Shown here: piece by piece, positions 37,812 through 47,265 of the stretch
How the letters are laid out: each line of letters begins with the position of its first letter
Position numbering within the stretch: position 1 is the stretch's first letter
Source of the DNA: Paracoccaceae bacterium
GTDB taxonomy: Bacteria; Pseudomonadota; Alphaproteobacteria; Rhodobacterales; Rhodobacteraceae
Assembly: GCA_013214575.1 (NCBI GenBank)
Contig: JABSSD010000082.1
Coordinates: forward strand, 1-64,000
Length of the DNA: 64,000 bases
Direction of reading: 5' to 3'
Notes under the pieces: model-generated
What the model was told of the DNA's origin: nothing
Database searches by the model: none
Seen by the model: only the letters and a program-made list of their open reading frames with translations
Translations under genes and position numbers: made by a program

Positions 37812-38613
37812 TCTGTCTCGCCCATCTGGGCCTCGCATTATTGCGATCGCAAACCAGAAAGGGGGGGTGGGGAAGACCACCACCACCATCAATCTGGCAG
37901 CCGCCCTGGTGGAATCTGGCCTGCGTGTTCTTGTGGTCGACCTGGATCCCCAGGGCAATGCCTCAACCGGCCTGGGAATCGATAGCGCAGATCGAAACCT
38001 GACAACCTATGATCTTTTGATTGGCGAGACGCCGCTAAAAGACGTGATCCGCACAACCGGGATTGAAGGTCTTTGCATTGTGCCGGCAACGGTTGATTTG
38101 AGCTCGGCTGATATTGAACTGATCGCCAATGAACGGCGTAGTTTTCTGCTGCATGACGCGCTTCGCCAGACCGACATGGACGAATACGACTGGGACTATG
38201 TCTTGATTGACTGCCCGCCGTCGCTAAATCTTTTGACAGTGAATGCAATGATTGCGGCGCATTCAGTGTTGATTCCGCTGCAAAGTGAATTTTTTGCGCT
38301 GGAAGGGGTGTCGCAGCTGATGATGACAATCCGGGATGTGCGGCAAACGGCTAATTCTGAATTGCGGATAGAAGGCATCGTGCTGACGATGTACGACAAG
38401 CGCAACAACCTGTCTCAGCAAGTGGAGCAGGACGCACGCGATAATCTGGGGGACCTGGTGTTTGAAACCAAGATTCCCCGTAATGTCAGGGTGAGTGAGG
38501 CGCCATCTTATGCGCTTCCGGTGTTGCAATACGATCCGAACTCACAGGGGGCCCTGGCTTATCGCTCGTTGGCGGTTGAGTTGATTAGAAGACATCAAAG
38601 ACTTGCAGCATAA
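37804..38613 (+). CDS. parA: Chromosome partitioning ATPase ParA
   Basis: ParA is the Walker-type ATPase whose nucleoid gradient moves ParB-parS complexes. The 269-residue protein has the deviant Walker A KGGVGKTTT (19-27), LVVDLDPQGNASTGLGI and VLIDCPPSLNLLTVNAM. The GTG start at 37804 overlaps the end of rsmG by 8 bp. The short N-terminus before the Walker motif is the chromosomal type without a helix-turn-helix. Confidence 0.97.
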   Translation: MPDLSRPSGPRIIAIANQKGGVGKTTTTINLAAALVESGLRVLVVDLDPQGNASTGLGIDSADRNLTTYDLLIGETPLKDVIRTTGIEGLCIVPATVDLSSADIELIANERRSFLLHDALRQTDMDEYDWDYVLIDCPPSLNLLTVNAMIAAHSVLIPLQSEFFALEGVSQLMMTIRDVRQTANSELRIEGIVLTMYDKRNNLSQQVEQDARDNLGDLVFETKIPRNVRVSEAPSYALPVLQYDPNSQGALAYRSLAVELIRRHQRLAA

Positions 38614-38630
38614 CCAGGGGAGAACGAACT

Positions 38631-39524
38631 ATGACGATTAAAAAGGGTAAACCCCGTGGTCTCGGGCGTGGATTGTCTGCGCTGATGGCAGATGTGAACC
38701 TGCAACCGGTTGCTTCTGCTGAAAGAATGCCGCGGAACACCGAAGTGTTTGTACCTATTGAGAAAATCGTGGCCAACCCTGAGCAGCCACGGCGACATTT
38801 TGTGCAGGTTGACCTTGATGATCTGACCGCATCGATCAAGGAAAAAGGCGTTCTTCAACCGCTGATCGTGCGGCCGCGGGATGGCGGCATGTATGAGATT
38901 GTTGCTGGGGAGCGGCGCTGGCGGGCGTCTCAGGCGGCCCAGCTGCACGAAGTTCCTGTTCTTGTGCGGGATTATTCTGACCTTGAGGTGATGGAAGTTG
39001 CGCTGATTGAGAACATTCAGCGCGCAGACCTGAATGCTCTTGAAGAGGCGCAGAGCTACAAGCTTTTGATGGAAAAATTCGGCCACACCCAAGAGAAAAT
39101 GGCCGAGGCACTGGGCAAGAGCCGCAGCCATATCGCTAATCTGGTACGCTTGCTTCATCTGCCTGATGACGTGCAACTACTTGTTCAGGAACGAAAGTTG
39201 TCGGCAGGCCATGCGCGGGCACTGATTACCTCGGACAATGCGTCGGAGTTGGCGAAGAAAATCGTCAAGGGTGGATTGTCGGTTCGCGCAACCGAGATTT
39301 TGGTCAAGAAAGATGCGGTCGGCGACACGCCACGTGCGGCAAGAGCGCCGAAAAAGCGGCCTGAGAAGGATGCTGATACGCGGGCATTGGAAACTGACCT
39401 GTCAGCTATTATTCGGATGCCGGTGTCAATTGATCATAAAACCGGCGGCGAAACCGGGACCGTTACCATATCTTATGAAAACCTGGATCAGCTTGATAAT
39501 CTATGCGGCGTCCTTAGCCGCTAG
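38631..39524 (+). CDS. parB: Chromosome partitioning protein ParB
   Basis: ParB is the CTP-dependent clamp that loads at parS and spreads. The 297-residue protein has the ParA-interacting start RGLGRGLSALMAD (9-21), the CTP/arginine patch GERRWRAS (93-100) preceded by PLIVRP, the parS-reading helix-turn-helix (FGHTQEKMAEALGKSRSHIANLVRL), a Lys-rich linker, and a C-terminal dimerisation domain. Its last 11 bp overlap the convergent DUF454 gene. Confidence 0.97.
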   Translation: MTIKKGKPRGLGRGLSALMADVNLQPVASAERMPRNTEVFVPIEKIVANPEQPRRHFVQVDLDDLTASIKEKGVLQPLIVRPRDGGMYEIVAGERRWRASQAAQLHEVPVLVRDYSDLEVMEVALIENIQRADLNALEEAQSYKLLMEKFGHTQEKMAEALGKSRSHIANLVRLLHLPDDVQLLVQERKLSAGHARALITSDNASELAKKIVKGGLSVRATEILVKKDAVGDTPRAARAPKKRPEKDADTRALETDLSAIIRMPVSIDHKTGGETGTVTISYENLDQLDNLCGVLSR

Positions 39525-39867
39525 GGCGGGTCCAGATGAAGATCAGGACGCCGCTGAGTACAACGGATTGAATGGCCAGAATATGGCCCGGAGCGCCTAG
39601 GATAAGAGACAAAAGAAATACGGCGGCAATCGACAGGGTTGCCGCCTTTTTTGCGCCTGGACGAATGGCGCGGTGCTCATTCCAGTCCACAATCATTGGA
39701 CCAAAAAGAGCGTGAGCCAGTATCCAGCTGTGCAGCCGTTCGGAAGAATTCGCAAAGAAGAAGGTGGCGAGCAACAGGAAGGGAACCGTGGGGAGCAGCG
39801 GCAGCACAACGCCGACGATGGCCAGAGCCACACAGATAAGTCCCAGTCCGGCATATATATATCGCAT
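39514..39867 (-). CDS. YbaN family DUF454 membrane protein
   Basis: The 117-residue inner-membrane protein has three or four hydrophobic segments and the family signature GLICVALAIVGVVLPLLPTVPFLLLATFFFANSSERLHSWIL. The function of DUF454 is unknown. It overlaps parB tail to tail by 11 bp and follows hemW on the same strand by 6 bp. Confidence 0.93.
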   Translation of the reverse strand: MRYIYAGLGLICVALAIVGVVLPLLPTVPFLLLATFFFANSSERLHSWILAHALFGPMIVDWNEHRAIRPGAKKAATLSIAAVFLLSLILGAPGHILAIQSVVLSGVLIFIWTRPSG

Positions 39868-39873
39868 TGCTAC

Positions 39874-41028
39874 CTAATCCGCCAATAGTTCACGTAAGAC
39901 TGCATTCAACACGGCGCGACCCTGATCAGTGGCTCGTAACATCACCCCGGTTTGTACCACCATGCCCAACTGTAATAAGTCCTGCACTTTGTCCTGGGGC
40001 AGGGGGTGGCCAGCCAATTGGGCGTACCTGCTCATGTCTATTCCCTCAACAAGGCGCATCCCCATCATAAGGTGCTCGGCACTATATTCGTCAGGGGCAA
40101 GGGTGACGTTGACACAATCGCCGTTTCCCTCAGCCACCGCCTGTAGCCAGGCACCGGGTGCGCGCAGGCTTTCGGTGGCATAGCGCTGCCCGTTTAGGGT
40201 CAGGCGCCCATGCGCTCCGGGGCCTATGCCGACGTAGTCCCCATAGCGCCAGTAGATCAGGTTGTGGCGCGATTCTGCGCCGGCGCGGGCGTGGTTCGAC
40301 ACTTCGTAGGCGGGCATTCCATGATCAGCGCAGATCTGCTGCGTTGCATGATACATATCGGCTGCAGCGTCATCGCTGGGCAGGTTGCGCAGCTTGCCGC
40401 GGGCATAGCGGTCACCAAAGGCTGTGCCCTCTTCGATGGTCAGCTGGTACAGCGACAGGTGATCAATCGCCATCGACAGGGCCTGGTTTAGTTCCTGTTG
40501 CCAGTCTTTCAGGGTCTGGCCTTGCCGGGCATAGATCAGGTCAAAGCTGACCCGGTCGAAACAGTTGCGGGCGGTCTCAAATGCGGCTTGGGCCTCTGCC
40601 ACGGAGTGAATGCGGCCCAGCCGGCGCAGGTCTTCGTCGTTCAGCGCCTGAATGCCCATGGAAATGCGATTGACGCCGCCATCGCGATAGCCGGCAAAGC
40701 GGCCAGCCTCGACCGATCCGGGGTTGGCCTCAAGGGTGATTTCGATGTCATTGGCAAAAGGCCAGATTTCGCGGGCCGCTTCGATCACCGCTGCGACAGT
40801 TTCTGGCTGCATGAGCGATGGGGTGCCGCCGCCAAAGAAAATCGCATTAAGAACCCGGTTTGGCACCAGCTGCGCGTGTCGCTTCAGCTCGCTGATATAG
40901 GCCTTAACCCATTTCTTTTGATCAACATTTGCGGTTACGTGGCTGTTGAAATCGCAATAGGGGCATTTGGCCTGACAGAATGGCCAATGCACATAAAGGC
41001 CAAAGCCGCCATTGCGCCAGTCATCCAT
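39874..41028 (-). CDS. hemW: Radical SAM family haem chaperone HemW
   Basis: HemW is a haem-binding radical SAM protein involved in haem trafficking; it was formerly called coproporphyrinogen oxidase-like. The 384-residue protein has the cluster motif FCQAKCPYCDFNSH (Cys18, Cys22, Cys25), FFGGGTPSLM, LEANPGSVEAGR and GVNRISMGIQALND. ATG 41028 overlaps the rdgB stop by 8 bp; a longer frame from TTG 41046 is less likely. Confidence 0.94.
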   Translation of the reverse strand: MDDWRNGGFGLYVHWPFCQAKCPYCDFNSHVTANVDQKKWVKAYISELKRHAQLVPNRVLNAIFFGGGTPSLMQPETVAAVIEAAREIWPFANDIEITLEANPGSVEAGRFAGYRDGGVNRISMGIQALNDEDLRRLGRIHSVAEAQAAFETARNCFDRVSFDLIYARQGQTLKDWQQELNQALSMAIDHLSLYQLTIEEGTAFGDRYARGKLRNLPSDDAAADMYHATQQICADHGMPAYEVSNHARAGAESRHNLIYWRYGDYVGIGPGAHGRLTLNGQRYATESLRAPGAWLQAVAEGNGDCVNVTLAPDEYSAEHLMMGMRLVEGIDMSRYAQLAGHPLPQDKVQDLLQLGMVVQTGVMLRATDQGRAVLNAVLRELLAD

Positions 41029-41635
41029 CGAAACAGGCCTGAACAAATTTTGCGACAGCCTGGCCGCGGTGGCTGATCTTGTGTTTGTCAGCCGGCAGCA
41101 TCTGGGCGCAGGTCACGTCCAATCCGTCGGGCTGAAACATTGGATCATAGCCAAACCCGTTTTCGCCGCGAATGGGCCAGACCAGTTGACCGGGCATGGT
41201 GCCCTCAAAGACCTCATCGTGACCATCCGGCCAGGCCAGCACCAGGGTGCAGCGAAACTGTGCTGTGCGAGGGGCCTGGGCACCCACCGCCTGCAGTTCT
41301 TTTTGGGTGCGGGTCATCGCCATCATGAAATCCCGGCCATTCCCTGTTTCAGCCCAATCGGCGGTATAGACACCGGGTGCGCCGTTCAGCGCATCAATGG
41401 TAATGCCCGAGTCATCCGACAGGGCCGGCAGGCCTGTGGCCTGCGCGGCCGCGTGGGCCTTGATACGGGCATTGCCAACAAAGGTGTCTTCGGTTTCTTC
41501 CGGTTCGGGCAGTGCCATTTCACCAGCACTGACCACAGTGACACCATAGGGGGCGAGGAGATGGGTCATCTCCTCCAGTTTACCCTTGTTATGAGTGGCG
41601 AGCAGTAGTTTTTCGCCGGTGAAAATACGGGTCAT
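41021..41635 (-). CDS. rdgB: XTP/dITP diphosphatase RdgB
   Basis: RdgB removes ITP, dITP and XTP from the nucleotide pool. The 204-residue protein has [39 protein letters not shown] with the catalytic Asp, [10 protein letters not shown] and [11 protein letters not shown]. It overlaps rph by 4 bp and hemW by 8 bp in the conserved rph-rdgB-hemW operon. Confidence 0.97.
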   Translation of the reverse strand: MTRIFTGEKLLLATHNKGKLEEMTHLLAPYGVTVVSAGEMALPEPEETEDTFVGNARIKAHAAAQATGLPALSDDSGITIDALNGAPGVYTADWAETGNGRDFMMAMTRTQKELQAVGAQAPRTAQFRCTLVLAWPDGHDEVFEGTMPGQLVWPIRGENGFGYDPMFQPDGLDVTCAQMLPADKHKISHRGQAVAKFVQACFDG

Positions 41636-42345
41636 GCGCAGGCTGCCTTTTGCATTTCGGCCAACTCGGAAGTGCCCTTTTCGGCCAGATCCATCAGCTG
41701 GTTCATCTGATCGCGTGAGAACACAGAGCCTTCGGCAGACATCTGAACTTCGATCAGCTTGCCGGATCCGGTCATGATAAAGTTGCCGTCAACGCCGGCT
41801 TCGGAATCTTCCGGATAGTCCAGGTCCAGTACGATCTGACCGGCATAGATGCCACAGGAGATTGCGGCCACCGGATCAACCAGAGGATCCATTTTGACGT
41901 CGCCGGCCTTCATCAGCTTGTTGACCGCAAGGCGCAATGCGACCCAACCACCGGTAATAGAGGCACAACGGGTGCCGCCATCGGCCTGCAACACGTCACA
42001 GTCAACGGTGATCTGGCGTTCCCCCAAGGCCACCCGGTCAACGCCGGCCCGCAGGGCGCGACCAATCAGACGCTGGATTTCCACGGTGCGGCCACCTTGC
42101 TTGCCGGTAGCTGCCTCACGGCGCATCCGGGTGTTGGTGGCGCGGGGCAGCATGCCGTATTCAGCGGTCACCCAACCCAGGCCCGACCCCTTAATGAACG
42201 ACGGCACCCGTGGCTCAATTGAGGCGGTACACAGCACATGGGTGTCGCCCATTTTAATCAGGCAGGAGCCCTCGGCGTGTTTGGTGAAACCCGTCTCGAT
42301 AGAGACGTCGCGCATTTGGTTCAATTCTCGTCCGGAGGGTCGCAT
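41632..42345 (-). CDS. rph: Ribonuclease PH
   Basis: RNase PH is a phosphorolytic 3' exoribonuclease trimming tRNA 3' ends. The 237-residue protein begins [20 protein letters not shown] and has [10 protein letters not shown], the phosphate-binding [32 protein letters not shown] and [17 protein letters not shown]. The 143-bp gap to the divergent hrcA holds both promoters. Confidence 0.98.
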   Translation of the reverse strand: MRPSGRELNQMRDVSIETGFTKHAEGSCLIKMGDTHVLCTASIEPRVPSFIKGSGLGWVTAEYGMLPRATNTRMRREAATGKQGGRTVEIQRLIGRALRAGVDRVALGERQITVDCDVLQADGGTRCASITGGWVALRLAVNKLMKAGDVKMDPLVDPVAAISCGIYAGQIVLDLDYPEDSEAGVDGNFIMTGSGKLIEVQMSAEGSVFSRDQMNQLMDLAEKGTSELAEMQKAACA

Positions 42346-42488
42346 GGGATATCCTTTTTTTGGTTGGCTTCGGGATAGCCTTCGGCAGCCTTGTGATGCA
42401 AGCCTGATTGACCTTTTGACGCAAGCCTCTTTAATGGCAGGCCAGCCCGATTGTTCTATATTGGGGCCAGATAATATGCAGGACTGAC

Positions 42489-43553
42489 ATGAACGACGCC
42501 AGCGATATCCTGAGGGACATGAATGACCGCTCTCGTGAGGTATTCCGGGCGGTGGTAGAAAACTACATGGATCGCGGTGGTCCGGTTGGCAGCCGCACCC
42601 TGAGCCAAAGCCTGAGCGAAAAGGTCAGCGCCGCGACCATCCGCAATGTGATGCAGGATCTGGAACATCTTGGCTTACTCAACAGTCCACATGTCAGCGC
42701 CGGCCGGGTGCCGACGCAGTTGGGACTGCGGTTGTTTGTGGACGGATTCCTGGAGATTGAGGATCTGAAGATCCAGGACCGGCAGAAAATGGACGCCACG
42801 CTGAGCGGAAATTCCGCCGATGTCAGTGCGATGCTGGACCGGGTAGGCTCGGCTCTGTCTGGGGTGACACAGGGTGCCTCTCTGGTGCTGACCCCCAAGC
42901 ACGAGGCTGAAATCCGCCACATAGAATTTGTGTCCCTGGCGCAGGACCGGGCGCTGGTGGTTTTGGTCTTCTCGGATGGTCAGGTCGAAAACCGGGTGTT
43001 CACGCCACCGCCGGGACAGACCCCCAGTTCGATGCGCGAGGCGGCCAACTTTCTCAATGCGCTGATCGAGGGCAAGACGTTGTCGCAGCTGCGTGGGGTG
43101 ATACAAACGGAAATTTCCAGCCGTCGTCAGGAAATTGATCTGCTGGCGCAGGAGATGATCAAAAGCGGTTTGGCGCTCTGGCAGGACGAAGGTGAGGAGA
43201 CGGCGCGATTGATTGTGCGCGGGCGGGCGAATCTTTTGGAAAGCGGCGAGCCGGATGAGGGGCTGGACCGCATTCGAAGCCTGTTTGATGACCTTGAACG
43301 CAAGCGGGATATAGCCGAATTTCTGCAATTGACCGAAGACGGCGAGGGTGTGCGCATTTTTATTGGCTCTGAGAACAAACTTTTCTCACTTTCGGGTTCC
43401 TCTTTGGTGGTGTCTCCATATATGAACTCGGATCGAAAGATCATTGGCGCGGTTGGGGTGATTGGCCCCACCCGGCTGAACTACGGGCGGATTGTGCCGA
43501 TTGTGGACTACACGGCACAACTGGTTGGAAAGCTGCTTTCTGACCGGAGTTAG
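42489..43553 (+). CDS. hrcA: Heat-inducible transcription repressor HrcA
   Basis: HrcA represses groESL and similar genes through the CIRCE inverted repeat. The 354-residue protein has the winged-helix N-terminus ([56 protein letters not shown]) and the C-terminal domain with [29 protein letters not shown] see no CIRCE repeat in front of hrcA itself. grpE follows 9 bp later. Confidence 0.97.
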   Translation: MNDASDILRDMNDRSREVFRAVVENYMDRGGPVGSRTLSQSLSEKVSAATIRNVMQDLEHLGLLNSPHVSAGRVPTQLGLRLFVDGFLEIEDLKIQDRQKMDATLSGNSADVSAMLDRVGSALSGVTQGASLVLTPKHEAEIRHIEFVSLAQDRALVVLVFSDGQVENRVFTPPPGQTPSSMREAANFLNALIEGKTLSQLRGVIQTEISSRRQEIDLLAQEMIKSGLALWQDEGEETARLIVRGRANLLESGEPDEGLDRIRSLFDDLERKRDIAEFLQLTEDGEGVRIFIGSENKLFSLSGSSLVVSPYMNSDRKIIGAVGVIGPTRLNYGRIVPIVDYTAQLVGKLLSDRS

Positions 43554-43562
43554 AGGTGAAAC

Positions 43563-44126
43563 ATGGCAGAGCCGAAAAACGAAGAATTTCTGGACGACAT
43601 TGACACCGCCGAGGCGGAAGAGTTGGCGGAAGAGTTTGCTGAAAGTGATGATGAAGCAATCGAGCTGGATGAGCTGCGGGCTGAACGCGATCAGTTGAAA
43701 GACCGATTCATGCGGGCGCTGGCGGATGCAGAGAATTCCCGCAAACGCGGCGACCGGGCCCGGCGTGATGCCGAGCAATATGGCGGCTCCAAATTGGCCC
43801 GTGATATGCTGCCGGTTTACGACAACATGAAACGGGCACTGGAGACGGTGACCGAGGAGCAGAAAGAAATGTCTGCGGCGCTGATCGAAGGCATTGAATT
43901 GACCATGCGGGCGCTGTTGGGCGTGTTCAGCAAGCACGGTATCCAAAATGTGTCGCCGCAGGTTGGCGACCGGTTTGATCCGCAGATGCATGAGGCAATG
44001 TTCGAAGCACCGGTGCCAGGTACCAAAGCCGGCGACATTATTCAGGTCGCGGCCGAAGGGTTCATGTTGCACGACCGGTTGCTGCGCCCGGCCCAGGTTG
44101 GGGTGTCCTCGACGCCGGCTGGCTAA
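43563..44126 (+). CDS. grpE: Nucleotide exchange factor GrpE
   Basis: GrpE releases ADP from DnaK. The 187-residue protein has an acidic N-terminus, a long coiled coil (ELRAERDQLKDRFMRALADAENSRKRGDRAR), LLPVYDNMKRAL-type helices and the beta-domain signature FDPQMHEAMFEAPV then VAAEGFMLHDRLLRPAQVGV. GAGGTG precedes ATG 43563. It forms an operon with hrcA; dnaK is not adjacent. Confidence 0.97.
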   Translation: MAEPKNEEFLDDIDTAEAEELAEEFAESDDEAIELDELRAERDQLKDRFMRALADAENSRKRGDRARRDAEQYGGSKLARDMLPVYDNMKRALETVTEEQKEMSAALIEGIELTMRALLGVFSKHGIQNVSPQVGDRFDPQMHEAMFEAPVPGTKAGDIIQVAAEGFMLHDRLLRPAQVGVSSTPAG

Positions 44127-44149
44127 GAAATCGTACCATTCCAGGGAAT

Positions 44150-44188
44150 GGCACGGGCCTCCGGCGGAGGTATTTTGAACAAGAAGAA
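44150..44188 (+). repeat. Rhodobacterales 3'-end repeat, copy A
   Basis: The block CCTCCGGCGGAGGTATTTTG followed by AACAAGAAGAAAG matches the short sequence (G/C-rich hairpin, then TATTTTTGGCCAGATGAA-like) that I recognise after many genes in this order. It lies 24 bp after grpE and is followed by a stable hairpin. Confidence 0.5.
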
Positions 44189-44220
44189 AGGGCGGATCCG
44201 TAGCGGGTCCGCCCTGTTGC
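44189..44220. terminator. Terminator between grpE and mutS
   Basis: AGGGCGGATCC pairs with GGGTCCGCCCT (11 bp, one T-G pair, 5-nt loop) in the gap between the convergent grpE and mutS stops. The minus-strand side is followed by TTCTTCTTG. Confidence 0.85.
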
Positions 44221-44221
44221 T

Positions 44222-46858
44222 TTAGGAGCCGGCCTCTTTCAGGCGGTAGAGCATTTCCAGCGCTTCACGTGGAGACAGCTCGTCCGGATGAACACTTTTG
44301 AGCAATGTTTCAAGCGGCGAGGGGCCTTTTTGCATCGTCGGCTGTGCTGGCGGGGCGGCGGCAAAAAGAGGCAGATCGTCGATCTTGATTTTTGAACCCG
44401 ATCCGTCGCGGCTGGCCTGCTCCAGCATCTCCAATACATCGCGGGCACGGGCCACCACTGTTGCGGGCAAGCCGGCAAGCTTAGCAACCTGCACCCCGTA
44501 GGAGCGATCCGCTGCGCCCTTGCGTACCTCGTGCAGAAAGATGACTTCGCCTTGCCATTCTTTAACCGTGACGGTTGCGTTTTCGACGCCCTTCAGCGTG
44601 GCAGACAGTTGTGTCAGCTCATGGTAATGGGTGGCGAATAAGGCGCGGGACCTGTTGGTCTCGTGCAGATGTTCCAATGTGGCCCAGGCGATCGATAAGC
44701 CATCATAGGTGGCGGTGCCGCGGCCAATTTCGTCCAGAATAACCAGCGCGCGGTCATCGGCCTGGTTCAGAATGGCGGCGGTTTCGACCATTTCCACCAT
44801 GAATGTGGAGCGGCCACGGGCCAGATCATCCGAGGCGCCAACGCGGCTGAACAACTGGCTGACGACGCCGATATGGGCGCTGTCGGCGGGCACATAGCTG
44901 CCGATCTGGGCCAGCAGAGCAATCAATGCATTTTGCCGCAGAAAGGTTGATTTACCAGCCATGTTGGGGCCGGTGAGCAGCCAGATGGCGGCGCCGTCAA
45001 TAGCAGTTAAATCGCAGTCATTGGCGATAAAGGCATTGCCGCCCTGTTGGCGCAATGCCTGTTCCACCACCGGATGCCGACCGCCGGTGATTTCAAAAGC
45101 GCGGCTGGAGTCGACCTGCGGGCGATTCCAGTTCTCGCCCCTGGCCAAGTCAGCCAAACCGGTTAATACATCCAGTTCAGCCAATCCGCGCGCAGCCCCA
45201 CTGAGCCGGGCTGACAGTTCTAAAATGGAGCCAGAAAGCGCGGAATAGAGCCGCTTTTCGATCTCTAGCGCCTGGTTGCCGGCGTTCAGGATCTTGGTTT
45301 CGATCTCGCTTAACTCAACCGTGGTGAACCGGACCTGATTGGCGGTGGTCTGGCGGTGGATATAGCTTTCCGAGAGCGGCGCGGACAGCATTTTGGCAGC
45401 ATGGGTGGCGGTGGTCTCGATGAAGTATCCCAGCACATTGTTGTGCTTGATCTTCAACGTGGTGATGCCGGTGTGTTCGGCATATTGTTTCTGCATCGTG
45501 GCGATGACCGACCGGCCTTCGTCCCGCAGGGTGCGCGCCTGATCCAATTCCTCATTGTAGCCGGTGGCGATAAACCCACCGTCGCGGGCCAGCAGCGGCG
45601 GTTCGGCGACCAATGATGCGTCCAGCACGGCCAGAAGATCGTCAAAACCCTGTAGATTGCCAATGGCCTCGGCGATCAGCGTGGGCAGGTCCAGATTCTG
45701 ACACAGAGAGGCGATGGTTTTGGCCTGGGTCAGGCCATTGCGAATAGCGGTCAGATCGCGCGGCCCGCCCCGATCCAGCGCCAGTCTCGACAGTGCGCGA
45801 TCCAAGTCAGGGCTGTGTCGCAGGGCATCGCGCAGCTGGTCTGACAGCGGCCCCTGGGCGACGGTGAAATCCAGCGCGGCCAGGCGGCCATGGATCACCT
45901 CAAGATTGCGCGATGGGCTGGACAGGCGTTGTTCTAGCAAGCGGCCACCGCCCGGGGTGACGGTGCGGTCAACCACCGATAACAAGGAGCCAGAGCGGCC
46001 ACCGGACAGCGACCGGGTCAGTTCCAGATTGCGCCGGGTGGCGGCGTCGATCTGCATCACCCGGTCCTCAGACTCCTGCTCGGGCACTTGCAGCAGCGGC
46101 AGCTTGCCCTTTTGAGTGATGTCCAGGTAGTCAATCATCGCGCCCATCGCCGAGATTTCGGCACGGGAAAATGTTCCGAACCCGTCCAGCGCGCTGACCT
46201 TAAACAGGGCGCAGATACGTTTCTCGGCGGCAGTGCTGTCAAAGCTGGCCTTGCCCAGTGGAGCCAGGGGGATTTTGTACTCATCCGCCAGCGGCCGGAC
46301 GTGATCATAGGCCGGGCCGTCGGCGACGATCAACTCGGACGGGCCCAGCCGGGCCAGTTCGGGCGACAGACGCAGCCGGGTCACTGGCATCACGTGAAAC
46401 GCGCCGGTGGAAATATCGGCCCAGGCCAGTGCCGCCTGGTCCCGCATTTCGGCATAAGACACCAGGAAATTATGGCGCCGCGCCTCCAGCAGGGAATCCT
46501 CGGTCAGGGTGCCGGGGGTCACCAGACGCACCACATCGCGGTTTACCACCGTCTTGCCGCCGCGTTTTTTGGCCTCGGCAGGGGTTTCCAATTGCTCACC
46601 CACCGCCACCCGGAAGCCCTTGCGGATCAGCGTCAGCAAATAGCCCTCGGCGGCGTGAAACGGCACCCCGCACATCGGGATATCCTCGCCGTTGTGCTTG
46701 CCGCGTTTGGTGAGCGCGATGTCCAGTGCCTCGGCCGCGTTCACGGCATCGTCAAAGAACATCTCGTAAAAATCGCCCATCCTGTAGAACAGCAGCGCGT
46801 CAGGGTATTGCGCCTTGATGTCAAGGTATTGTGCCATCATCGGCGTGACTGTGGCCAA
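44222..46858 (-). CDS. mutS: DNA mismatch repair protein MutS
   Basis: MutS recognises mismatches and recruits MutL. The 878-residue protein has the mismatch-binding FYRMGDFYEMFFDDA (Phe-x-Glu), HNVLGYFIETT, and the C-terminal ATPase with LTGPNMAGKSTFLRQNALIALLAQIGSYVPA, DDLARGRSTFMVEM, LVILDEIGRGTATYDGLSIAWA and ATHYHELT. It is divergent from the malic enzyme gene across a 407-bp gap. Confidence 0.98.
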   Translation of the reverse strand: MATVTPMMAQYLDIKAQYPDALLFYRMGDFYEMFFDDAVNAAEALDIALTKRGKHNGEDIPMCGVPFHAAEGYLLTLIRKGFRVAVGEQLETPAEAKKRGGKTVVNRDVVRLVTPGTLTEDSLLEARRHNFLVSYAEMRDQAALAWADISTGAFHVMPVTRLRLSPELARLGPSELIVADGPAYDHVRPLADEYKIPLAPLGKASFDSTAAEKRICALFKVSALDGFGTFSRAEISAMGAMIDYLDITQKGKLPLLQVPEQESEDRVMQIDAATRRNLELTRSLSGGRSGSLLSVVDRTVTPGGGRLLEQRLSSPSRNLEVIHGRLAALDFTVAQGPLSDQLRDALRHSPDLDRALSRLALDRGGPRDLTAIRNGLTQAKTIASLCQNLDLPTLIAEAIGNLQGFDDLLAVLDASLVAEPPLLARDGGFIATGYNEELDQARTLRDEGRSVIATMQKQYAEHTGITTLKIKHNNVLGYFIETTATHAAKMLSAPLSESYIHRQTTANQVRFTTVELSEIETKILNAGNQALEIEKRLYSALSGSILELSARLSGAARGLAELDVLTGLADLARGENWNRPQVDSSRAFEITGGRHPVVEQALRQQGGNAFIANDCDLTAIDGAAIWLLTGPNMAGKSTFLRQNALIALLAQIGSYVPADSAHIGVVSQLFSRVGASDDLARGRSTFMVEMVETAAILNQADDRALVILDEIGRGTATYDGLSIAWATLEHLHETNRSRALFATHYHELTQLSATLKGVENATVTVKEWQGEVIFLHEVRKGAADRSYGVQVAKLAGLPATVVARARDVLEMLEQASRDGSGSKIKIDDLPLFAAAPPAQPTMQKGPSPLETLLKSVHPDELSPREALEMLYRLKEAGS

Positions 46859-47265
46859 GGGGAGTTCTCCGGTCTGGTCGGTTGGGGTGCAGTATGGCTG
46901 ACTTTACAAAGCCGTTGGAACGGGGAAAAGCAGAAACAAGCCGACGGGCAATCTAAATACCGGCCACTGGTGCTGCCAGTTCAGATTTGGATAGGTTGGT
47001 CTATGCATGTTTTGCAGCCAATTGATGAAATGATGTGACATTCAAAAGGGGGGCCTCAGCTCAATGGGTCGCCTTTCAATTCTGGGTGAGATTGGCATTG
47101 TATTGATTAACATCAGTGGTTTATCGTGGCGTTGCGATAAATGACGTCAGTAATTTCATGTCGTGTAGCACCACCTTGAGCGCAATAAAGTTTCGTTCAG
47201 GTCAGTTGAGAAGCTGCGCAGGCTGGGGTATGACGCTAAAGACAGTCAGAGGAATAACCCAGCCC
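46859..47265. other. 407-bp intergenic region between mutS and the malic enzyme gene
   Basis: I find no convincing gene. A 20-codon frame from 46893 has no support. The right half (47090-47200) is AT-rich and holds a short inverted repeat at 47120-47141. It presumably carries the two divergent promoters and an operator. Confidence 0.5.
47120..47141. promoter_or_regulatory. Short inverted repeat upstream of the malic enzyme gene
   Basis: TTTATCG and CGATAAA form perfect 7-bp arms around an 8-nt spacer, 125 bp before the chosen maeB start. It could be an operator; no regulator is suggested. Confidence 0.3.

Noticed and set aside
42346-42488. CIRCE element in front of hrcA
   Set aside because: No TTAGCACTC-N9-GAGTGCTAA repeat is present; only a short direct repeat is seen.
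44263-44278. parS-like TTCACGTGGA inside mutS
   Set aside because: Mismatches in both arms outside CACGTG.
46386-46401. parS-like sequence CACGTGAAAC inside mutS
   Set aside because: Only the right arm matches; the left arm (GGCAT) does not, so it is not a parS palindrome.
46893-46955. 20-codon frame between mutS and the malic enzyme gene
   Set aside because: No ribosome-binding site, no conservation signal, no recognisable feature.
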